Below are positions 36,608-44,600 of a DNA stretch of 64,000 nucleotides, one piece after another. Below the pieces are notes generated by a model. That model did no database searches. It was not told the DNA's origin and saw nothing but the letters and a program-made list of their open reading frames with translations. Within the stretch, counting starts at the first letter, position 1; each line of letters opens with the position of its first letter. The position numbers and the translations under genes are program-made. Origin of the DNA: Actimicrobium sp034313845 (lineage in GTDB: Bacteria > Pseudomonadota > Gammaproteobacteria > Burkholderiales > Burkholderiaceae_D); NCBI RefSeq assembly GCF_034313845.1, contig NZ_JAVIWN010000003.1; one strand, 5' to 3'.

Positions 36608-37528
36608 TCAGTGTGGGGGCGCTGCGTCGGCATCAACGCTGGCAGAAGCGTTGGCAGAAGCGTCGGCATCAACGTCGATATCCTGCGTCGTTTCGCGCGC
36701 CCAGAAATAGCGGTCCGGAATCAGCTTGCCCATGCCCAGGCGCTGGGCACCGAGCAGGGCAGCATGGGTGAATTCCTGCGCCTCGAAAACCGCTTCCGGG
36801 GCTTCCAGTCCATTTGCCATCAGCGCGGCAATAGCTGCCGACATGGTCGAGCCGGCACCGGTGAACGCGCCCGGCAGACGCGGCCAGCTGTCCTGCCGGA
36901 TCACGCCGCCGTCGCTGTAAAGCGTATTGGTTACTTCATTGACCGCACCCGGCGTGCCAGTCACCAGCAGGAAGGCGCAACCCAGCTCGATGACGTGCAG
37001 CGCATCGATCTCGAGGGTGTCTTCGCTGGTCGGTTCGCGCCAGGTTTCGGCCAGTTGGTCGAGCTCGCCGGCCGACAGCAGCAGCAGCGTCGCTTGCGGC
37101 AGCAGTAACTCGCGGATGGCCATCACGACATCGTCACCGTCCTGCACATCATCGGGGATGGCGGTGATGAACGGATCGAGGATGAGCGGGATTTCCGGAT
37201 AGTCGGACACGATCTCGGCGATGACCGAGACGTTTTCGATACTGCCGACAGCCCCGACCTTGAAGGCGGCCACCGCCATGTCTTCGAGGACGACGCGGGC
37301 CTGATCGGAGACCCAGTCCGATTCGGTGATCTCCATGTCTTCGATTTTGGTGGTGTCGCTGATGATCAGCGCAGTGACCACTGACAAGCCATGACAGCCC
37401 ATTGCAGCGAACGCGGCAATGTCGGCCTGAATGCCGATGGCACCAATGGGATCGGCGGCACCGAAGGAAAGGACAATGGGAGAAGTTTGGATTTGCACGG
37501 CGGGTAGATTAAGATGGCGACTTCGCAT
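36608..37528 (-). CDS. thiD: Atypical HMP/HMP-P kinase (ThiD-like)
   Basis: Ribokinase-fold protein related to ThiD, which phosphorylates hydroxymethylpyrimidine in thiamine synthesis. The 306 residues keep GIQADIAAFAAMGCHGLSV, KVGAVGSIE and LILDPF. Two signature segments are altered: the N-terminal loop reads SFGAADPIGAIGIQ instead of the usual AGSDPSGGAGIQ, and the C-terminal anion hole reads GAGSTMSAAIAA, with Ser where ThiD has Cys in GTGCT. The tail is a low-complexity Asp/Ala repeat. Start ATG 37528 or GTG 37498. It may be a genuine kinase or a repurposed paralogue. Confidence 0.75.
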   Translation of the reverse strand: MRSRHLNLPAVQIQTSPIVLSFGAADPIGAIGIQADIAAFAAMGCHGLSVVTALIISDTTKIEDMEITESDWVSDQARVVLEDMAVAAFKVGAVGSIENVSVIAEIVSDYPEIPLILDPFITAIPDDVQDGDDVVMAIRELLLPQATLLLLSAGELDQLAETWREPTSEDTLEIDALHVIELGCAFLLVTGTPGAVNEVTNTLYSDGGVIRQDSWPRLPGAFTGAGSTMSAAIAALMANGLEAPEAVFEAQEFTHAALLGAQRLGMGKLIPDRYFWARETTQDIDVDADASANASASVDADAAPPH

Positions 37529-37554
37529 TTTACTTGATTGAAGGGCAGCCAACT

Positions 37555-37761
37555 GTGAGTAACAACGCAACGCCGGACGAGGCAGCAAAGCAGGACTATC
37601 AGACATGGATGTGCCTGATTTGTGGATGGGTGTATGACGAGGAGGCAGGTTTGCCCGAAGAAGGTATCGCAGCAGGAACCCGTTGGGCCGATGTGCCAAT
37701 GAACTGGACCTGCCCGGAGTGCGGTGCCCGCAAGGAGGATTTCGAGATGGTGACAATCTGA
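37555..37761 (+). CDS. Rubredoxin
   Basis: A 68-residue one-iron electron carrier with both metal-binding pairs, MCLICGWVYDEEAG and WTCPECGARKEDFEM, and the conserved aromatic core. The start is a GTG with GAAGGG about 10 bases upstream; a TTG seven codons earlier is less likely. It is divergent from the thiD-like gene, with a weak terminator hairpin downstream and then pilG. Rubredoxins are found beside pilG in several betaproteobacteria, but a functional link is not known. Confidence 0.93.
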   Translation: MSNNATPDEAAKQDYQTWMCLICGWVYDEEAGLPEEGIAAGTRWADVPMNWTCPECGARKEDFEMVTI

Positions 37762-37786
37762 TCAGTATGTGACTAGTTGCAGACAG

Positions 37787-37813
37787 TTGCGCTGCCTCTG
37801 CGGGGCGCAATTT
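37787..37813 (+). terminator. Weak hairpin after rubredoxin
   Basis: A 6-bp stem TTGCGC/GCGCAA with a 12-base loop is followed by TTTG, 25 bp after the rubredoxin stop. It could separate this gene from the pil operon. Confidence 0.35.
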
Positions 37814-37853
37814 GATAATCGGCAAGCTATGTTAAAAGTTGGTCAAAAGCATC

Positions 37854-37883
37854 TTGCTTTTTCGTTGAGTTGCGATTTATATT
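37854..37883 (+). promoter_or_regulatory. Possible sigma-70 promoter of the pil-chp operon
   Basis: TTGCTT at 37854-37859 and TATATT at 37878-37883 are 18 bp apart, 25 bp before the pilG start, in an AT-rich stretch. Confidence 0.4.
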
Positions 37884-37908
37884 GGTCCAAGTTAATTGAG
37901 ATCACACC

Positions 37909-38340
37909 ATGACAACAGCTCCCGAATCGCCGGAAAACGCCAGTCTCAAAATCATGGTGATTGATGACAGCAGCACGATCAGGCGTTCTGCCGAAATTTT
38001 CCTTGGACAGGCCGGTTACCAGGTAGTACTCGCCGAAGACGGTTTCGATGCGCTGGCCAAGATGAGCGATACCCGGCCCGCACTAATCTTCTGCGATATC
38101 TTGATGCCTCGTCTAGACGGTTATCAGACCTGCGCATTGATCAAAAAGAGTGCGCGATTCCATGCCACGCCGGTCATCATGCTGTCCTCCAAGGATGGTT
38201 TATTTGATCGGGCCCGCGGCACACTGGTCGGTTCCGATGCGTACCTGACCAAACCATTTACTAAAGACAGCTTGCTGAAAATCGTGCGTGAATTTGCCGC
38301 GTCTGGTCAACCAGTTCTGGTTCTACCTGAAAGTCGCTAA
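37909..38340 (+). CDS. pilG: Response regulator PilG of the Pil-Chp system
   Basis: A single receiver domain of 143 residues. It shows the acidic pocket MVIDDSST, the phospho-acceptor Asp in LIFCDILMPRLDGYQT, Ser/Thr in MLSSKDG and the signalling Lys in YLTKPFTK. In Pseudomonas PilG is phosphorylated by ChpA and drives pilus extension and cAMP signalling. A short N-terminal extension of about 12 residues precedes the domain, as in PilG. It is the first gene of the operon; its stop overlaps the pilH ATG by one base. Confidence 0.92.
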   Translation: MTTAPESPENASLKIMVIDDSSTIRRSAEIFLGQAGYQVVLAEDGFDALAKMSDTRPALIFCDILMPRLDGYQTCALIKKSARFHATPVIMLSSKDGLFDRARGTLVGSDAYLTKPFTKDSLLKIVREFAASGQPVLVLPESR

Positions 38341-38705
38341 TGGCCATCCACAAAATCCTGATCGTTGATGATTCCCCGACTGAACGTTACTTCCTGACCG
38401 AAGTGCTGGTAAAAAGCGGATTTTCAGTTGCAACAGCCGAAAATGGCGAAGAAGCGCTGCTCAAGATCAAGGTCGACAAGCCGCAACTGATCCTGATGGA
38501 TATCGTGATGCCTGGCCAAAATGGCTTTCAGGTGACTCGCTCGATTTCACGCGATCCGGAAACCAAGGACGTGCCGATCATCATTTGTACCAGCAAAGGT
38601 CAGGAAACTGACCGCATCTGGGGATTGCGCCAGGGCGCACGCGACTACATCGTCAAGCCGATTGATCCGCATGAGCTGCTGGCTAAAATTGCAGCGCTTG
38701 GCTAG
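38340..38705 (+). CDS. pilH: Response regulator PilH of the Pil-Chp system
   Basis: A stand-alone receiver domain of 121 residues with ILIVDDSPTER, the phosphorylated Asp in LILMDIVMPGQNGFQ, the Thr/Ser switch in IIICTSKGQ and YIVKPIDP. PilH is the counterpart to PilG and favours pilus retraction or acts as a phosphate sink. It sits directly after pilG, with a TAATG junction, and before pilI. Confidence 0.92.
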   Translation: MAIHKILIVDDSPTERYFLTEVLVKSGFSVATAENGEEALLKIKVDKPQLILMDIVMPGQNGFQVTRSISRDPETKDVPIIICTSKGQETDRIWGLRQGARDYIVKPIDPHELLAKIAALG

Positions 38706-38721
38706 CCCGGAAGTCATGATC

Positions 38722-39300
38722 ATGTCCGATATCGAGTTGATACCCAAGGCACCGGATCGCATCGAGCGTAGTTATCGAAAACCGGATGCGGCAGCGCGGC
38801 GTCAACGCATGCGCGATTTCCAGTCGCAACTGGCGGTGCGGATGGAGGAGGCTCGCACTGGAGAGCACGAACAGACCCGCCAGCTAGGTGTGCAGATCGG
38901 GTCCGAGCATTGTCTGTTGAGCTTGCGTGAGGCCGGGGAGATCGTGGCTGTCGGTGCGATCGCCCCGGTTCCGCTGACGCAGTCGTGGTTTCTCGGATTG
39001 GTCAATGTGCGTGGCAGCCTGATGAGTGTGGTGGACCTGGCGCAATGGTACGGCCAGGCGGCCACGGTCATCGACAAACAGGCACGCATCATCGCTTTCG
39101 GACCGTCGTTCTCTTTCAACGGTGCGGTACTGGTGTCGCGCGTGATGGGTTTGCGCGATGTCGGCGCGATGACATTGCACGGCGATCCCGTCGGTCAGCA
39201 AGCGGCGTGCCGCTACCACGATGCCGATGGCATCGTGTGGCGACAGCTCGATGTGTCCTTGCTCATCGCGGACCCGCAGTTTCTTCAAGTTGGCACATGA
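38722..39300 (+). CDS. pilI: CheW-like adaptor PilI
   Basis: A 192-residue CheW-domain adaptor that couples the receptor PilJ to the kinase ChpA. It shows the CheW core (LSLREAGEIVAVGAIAPVPLTQSWFLGLVNVRGSLM as consecutive segments, VVDLAQWYGQ). The N-terminal 45 residues are charged and helical. I chose the ATG at 38722 because GGAAG lies 8 bases upstream; an ATG at 38716 is too close to that site. Confidence 0.88.
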   Translation: MSDIELIPKAPDRIERSYRKPDAAARRQRMRDFQSQLAVRMEEARTGEHEQTRQLGVQIGSEHCLLSLREAGEIVAVGAIAPVPLTQSWFLGLVNVRGSLMSVVDLAQWYGQAATVIDKQARIIAFGPSFSFNGAVLVSRVMGLRDVGAMTLHGDPVGQQAACRYHDADGIVWRQLDVSLLIADPQFLQVGT

Positions 39301-39352
39301 TGGTCAGGGCATAGGCGCACCGTTTCTACAACAGGATTCAGGAGAACCGTTA

Positions 39353-41572
39353 ATGGCATTCAAGCTTCCCTTATTTTCTGGTGCGACAGCCGGTGCAGAC
39401 CCGCTAACCCAGCCAACCACATCCCGGGATTCCGGTCAAAACGCGACCTTTATCGGCGATGTACTCGAAAGTCGTGGCGACATTTCGTTGCCGTTAATTG
39501 GCAACTTGCCGCTGCAAGAACAGGTTCGTGTGCTGTTCCTGCTGATGGCGGGGGCACTGGTGGCCATCGGGATATTCGTATTCCTTAATTCCAGCTACGC
39601 GATCCAGACCTCGACGCAGAATCAGATCGCCGGCGATGCGCTGATGCATACCCAGCGCTTGGGCAAGGCCGCTCCGAATGCTATTCAGGGTAATCCCCAG
39701 GCATTCACTCAGCTCGACGAGTCGCGCGCCGAGTTCAACCGCGACCTTGACGTGCTAAGTCATGGCGGGCAGTTTCAGGGGCACAGTATCCATGCGCCGG
39801 ATGCAGTGATGGCAGCACTTCTCGGCCAGACCAGGCAGCTCTGGAGCAATACCGACAAAGCGGCGGCCACTATCCTCAAGCTCAAGAAAGAGTTGTCCGG
39901 ATTTGGCGCGACGCTCAGGCAACTCAATACGCTGTCGCCGGGCCTGCTCGAACTGACCGAACAGATTGCGTCGCTGAAGGTGCAGGGCGGTGCTGCTCCA
40001 CGCGAAATCTCTGCCTCCGGTCAACTGGTCATGCTGACGCAACGTCTGGGTCGAAGTGCCAATGAATTCCTGACCTCCGAAGGCGTCAACCCAGAAACTG
40101 CATTCCTGCTTGGCAAGGACGTCAATACGTTTCACGACATCATCGAGGGCTTTCTCAATGGCAGCGAGGTACTGCGTCTTAGCGTGGCCCGCGACAAGGA
40201 TGCGCGCGACAAATTGCTTGAACTGCAGACGATGTTCGTGACCTATCAGGGCGCAGTCTCCACGGTGCTCGCCAACTTGCAAAATTTCGTCGCCGCCAAG
40301 CAGGCCGAGCAATTGATCTTCAATGAAAACGAAAATCTCCGGCAGCGCGTCAGTACGCTGCAGCAGTCCTACCGTGAGCGGCAGGACGCGCAGGCGTGGC
40401 CACTCTATGCGATGGCCTTGAGCGCATTAGTGGCATTGACGGCGGCGACCGGGATTGCGCTGGTACTGCTGCAGGACAGCCGAAACAGGCGTAAAGACTC
40501 CGATGTACAGCGCCGGCAAGCTGAATTGCAGCGCTTTGAAGCAGAACGGCAGCAGAACGAAGCCCGCAGTACCAACGATCAGAACCAGGCTGCCATTTTG
40601 CGTCTGATGAATGAACTGCAGGAAGTTGCCGATGGCGACCTGACCGTCCAGGCCACCGTCTCCGAAGACATTACCGGTGCCATTGCCGACTCAGTCAATT
40701 ACACCGTGGAAGAACTGCGTGGACTGGTCGGACGCGTCACTGACACCGCAGAACAAGTGACCTCGGCATCGAACCAGGCCCAGAAAATTTCGACTGCCTT
40801 GTTGAGTGCATCCCAACGCCAGTCGCGCGAGATTCAGGATACGGGCCAGGCAGTGCTCGACATGGCATCGCAAATTACCGACGTCTCGAAATCGGCCAAT
40901 GAGTCCGCTGACGTGGCACGGCAGTCGGTGAGCGCCGCCGACGAAGGTGCGCAAGCGGTCGAGAATGCGATCAAGGGCATGCACGAAATCCGCGAGCAAA
41001 TCCAGGAGACCTCGAAGCGCATCAAGCGTCTCGGCGAGTCATCGCAAGAAATCGGCGAAATCACCGAACTGATTTCGGACATTACCGAACAGACCAACGT
41101 GCTGGCGCTCAATGCGGCAATTCAGGCGGCCTCGGCTGGCGAGGCCGGACGAGGTTTTTCAGTCGTGGCCGAAGAAGTGCAGCGCCTCGCGGAACGCTCG
41201 GGCGAAGCGACCAAGCAGATTGGTGCGCTGGTGCGGACCATTCAGACCGATACCCATGATGCGGTCGCTGCCATGGAGAAGTCGACTCAGGGTGTCGTCG
41301 AGGGAGCGCGACTGTCGGATGCGGCCGGTGCCGCCTTGTCCGACATCCGGCGCGTCTCGAACCGGTTGGCAGAACTGATTCAGGGCATTTCGGTATCAAC
41401 CGGGCTGCAGGCGACCTCGGCCAATGGCGTGGCGCAGACGATCCAGAACATCCTGAATGTGACCGAGCAGACCCAGCATGGTACGCAACAAACTGCCGCA
41501 TCGATCCGCGAACTGGCAAGATTGGCCGAAGAACTTAAAAATTCAGTGTCACGTTTCAGGGTCACGTCCTGA
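39353..41572 (+). CDS. pilJ: Methyl-accepting chemotaxis protein PilJ
   Basis: Surface or pilin-sensing receptor of the twitching system. The 739 residues comprise a cytosolic lead (1-55), a first membrane helix (about 57-78) and a helical periplasmic PilJ-type sensing region with repeated QRLGRSANEFL-like modules. A second helix (about 347-370), a HAMP-like linker and a signalling hairpin with the tip ALNAAIQAASAGEAG near residue 585 follow. GGAG 10 bases before the ATG sets the start. It lies between pilI and chpA, and should form arrays with PilI and ChpA at the cell pole. Confidence 0.92.
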   Translation: MAFKLPLFSGATAGADPLTQPTTSRDSGQNATFIGDVLESRGDISLPLIGNLPLQEQVRVLFLLMAGALVAIGIFVFLNSSYAIQTSTQNQIAGDALMHTQRLGKAAPNAIQGNPQAFTQLDESRAEFNRDLDVLSHGGQFQGHSIHAPDAVMAALLGQTRQLWSNTDKAAATILKLKKELSGFGATLRQLNTLSPGLLELTEQIASLKVQGGAAPREISASGQLVMLTQRLGRSANEFLTSEGVNPETAFLLGKDVNTFHDIIEGFLNGSEVLRLSVARDKDARDKLLELQTMFVTYQGAVSTVLANLQNFVAAKQAEQLIFNENENLRQRVSTLQQSYRERQDAQAWPLYAMALSALVALTAATGIALVLLQDSRNRRKDSDVQRRQAELQRFEAERQQNEARSTNDQNQAAILRLMNELQEVADGDLTVQATVSEDITGAIADSVNYTVEELRGLVGRVTDTAEQVTSASNQAQKISTALLSASQRQSREIQDTGQAVLDMASQITDVSKSANESADVARQSVSAADEGAQAVENAIKGMHEIREQIQETSKRIKRLGESSQEIGEITELISDITEQTNVLALNAAIQAASAGEAGRGFSVVAEEVQRLAERSGEATKQIGALVRTIQTDTHDAVAAMEKSTQGVVEGARLSDAAGAALSDIRRVSNRLAELIQGISVSTGLQATSANGVAQTIQNILNVTEQTQHGTQQTAASIRELARLAEELKNSVSRFRVTS

Positions 41573-41647
41573 GCGACTCCGAATCAACGATGTTGACGAG
41601 ACGTCCTTCACGGGACGGATCGCTTTTTGAATCCCCGCGAGGTAGTC

Positions 41648-44600
41648 ATGAGTCCCCCAAATAGCGTCACTGCACAAGTCGTGCGGGACAACTTCGATGC
41701 CGGATCGCTGTCCTGGATCATGGCGGAAATCCGCGAAGCGCTGGACAAATCAAAGGCTGCGCTGGTCGAGGCTATCCGTCAGGACGACGAAGCGCGCCTG
41801 GTCACGCTGCGTCACGCGCGCGCCTTCCTGCATCAGGCCCATGGTGCCTTGCAGATCGTCGATATTGAAGGCGTCACCCTGATTACTGAAACGGCCGAAG
41901 ACGTACTTGAGCGTATGGAGTCCGGCCAGATAGGAGTGACGCCGCAAGCGGCACAGGCGCTCGATAATGCCTATCAGGCCTTGCTGGCCTATCTCGATGA
42001 ATTGCTGACGGGCGTGCCGCAACAGCCGGTGCGGCTGTTCCCGTATTACCGCGCGTTGCTCGAATTGCGCGGCGCCGAACGGATCCATCCTGCCGACCTG
42101 TTCTTCCCGAACCTGGCGGTGTGTCCGCAACCGGAGCCGGTTAGCGCTACCGATGTGGCACCGGTCAATTACCTCAAACTGCGCAAGCGTTTCGAGATCG
42201 CTTTGCTGTCATTCCTGAAAAAATCCGACGAGCAGGCGCTGGCGAGCGTGCCCGACCTGCTGGAGATCATCGCCCTGGTCGAGCAGGCGCAGCTCACGCC
42301 GCAGACGCGCAATTTCTGGTGGGTGCTGCGGGCACTTGCCGAGGAGGTGGCGACGGGCCAGATTCCGGCCGAACGATATGTGAAACAACTCTTTGCGCGG
42401 ATTAACCTGCAAATTCGTCGCCTCAGCGAAGGCTCGACCAGTCTTGCTGAACGCCTGTTGTGTGATGCGCTGTTCTTCCTTGCCCGCATCGAGCGACCGT
42501 CGGCGCTGGCGCAACAGGTCCGCGAGGCATACCAACTCGCGGGGCGGGTGCCGCAGGACTACGCCCGGCCGCGCTACAACGCCGTTGACAGCGATGCCTT
42601 GCAGCAGGCGCGTGAACACCTGACTCATGCCAAGCAATTATGGAATCGACTCGCTGCCGGCGATGCCAGCATGGCGACGGCATTCGAAGCCGACATGCAT
42701 CATCTGGCAGTGGCTGGAAGCCGCTTGGGTGCCCCCGCGCTTGCCAAGTTTCTGGGTGAAGTCAGTGGCATTACGCGGCATGCCGCGCACAGCCGGCCAG
42801 GTGACCAGCTTGGTCTTGACGTGGCAACCTGTTTGCTGTTCGTCGATAACGCGCTGACCAACCTGACTTGCCTTGATGAACACTTTGCAGTGCGCGCCGA
42901 TGCGCTGAGCGCGCGTTTGCTATCGCTGGTGGCGGGCGATGCGCCACTTCCCGCCGATGGCTGGCTCGCCGATATATCGCGTCAGGCGCAACAGCGGCAG
43001 ACCATGGCCGTGCTGGCGGTCGAGATGCAATCGAATCTGCGGCAGGTCGAAAAGACCCTCGAAGATTATTTTCGGGACCCGCGTGAAAGAGCCAGCCTGC
43101 CGTCGCTTGGTCCCCTGTTGCACCAGATCGGCGGTGCGCTGGCCGTGCTCGATCAACCTGAAGCGACCCGAGCCGTGCAGCATGTCGAACGAGCAGTACA
43201 GGCTTTTGTCAACAGTCCCGCCGAGGCCGAGCCGGACGTCGCGGCGTATTCGGCCGTGGCACAAAACATTGGCGCGTTGAGTTTTTTTATCGAAACACTG
43301 CAATTGCATTCCGGTGCGGCGAAGGGTGGTTTCCGGTTTGATGACGAGCAAGGTGTATTCCGTGCCGAAAAATCCGGAAAAAAGCCAGTGCCTGAGCAGG
43401 CATCGGCACATGAAGAGGGTGTCTCATTGCATCCCGATCATGCCTTCGCTCAGGCTAGCTTCCATGCCAACGGTCGCGACGGTCAGCATGGTGTCGACGG
43501 CCGGCGCGCCGCGCCGGAACCTGTTTCGGTCGAAGAAGAAATGCGCCAGCACCAGCAGCATGCGGCCAACCTGGCCGCACTGCTGATCGGGCAACCGGAC
43601 GATTCTGCACTTCAGAAAAAGTTGCACGATGTGCTGCAGCAGGTCCAGCGTGATGCCCGTCTGCTCGATCATCATGAGGCCGGTGCCCAGGCTGGCGCGG
43701 TGATCGCGTTGCTGGGGCAACCCGACTTTATCGCCGCTTCCGGCGCGTTGGCCGGGTTGTTGCCTGGCGGTGTAGCGATATCAGTGGATTCAGTGACAAC
43801 CGTTGCAGCCGTTAAACCCCTTGTTGCGGCTGAACCTGCGCAAGAGACCGGGGAGGCCGACGATGCCGAACTGCTGGAAATATTTCTTGGCGAAGCCGTT
43901 GAGGTGCTGGGAGCAGTCCGCGCCACGCTTCCGTATCTCCACGCCGATCCGCACGATAACCGCCAGCTGGCAACCTTGCGGCGTGGTTTTCATACGCTCA
44001 AGGGCAGCGGTCGCATGGTCGGCCTGGATGCACTCGGCAATGCCGCGTGGAGCATCGAGAAAGTCCTCAATCGCTGTATTGCCGACGAAACTGGCTGCAT
44101 CCCTGACACGCTCGGACTCGTCGACGAGGCAGAACAACTGCTCACTGCATGGGTCGGCGAACTCAGTGCCGACGGTCATTCGGAACGTGATGGCCTGGCA
44201 CTGATCGCTGCCGCACAGCGACTGCTGGACGGCACGCCCTTGCCGACCGATGTGCTCTCTGGCGAGGACGAGGTGATCGTTGCCGAAGCGGTACCGGAGA
44301 ACGACGGAATGGTCCCGGTTGACGACCTGTCCGATGTGCCGGCAGCGCCGGTCACGCCTGACAGCGGTGCCGAAGTCATTGTCTTTCCGGGTGCACAGGC
44401 ACCAACGCGTGACGACAGTATCCGTCGCATTGGCGACCTCGAGATCAGCCTGAATCTGCACAGCATCTATCTGGCTGAAACCGATGAACTGGTGCGCGTG
44501 CTGTCACAGGATCTCGGCGAATGGCGGCATGAACCAGAGCGCCGCGTTTCGGTCCATTCGGTGCATGCCGCCCACTCGCTGGCGGGCAGTTCTGCCACGG

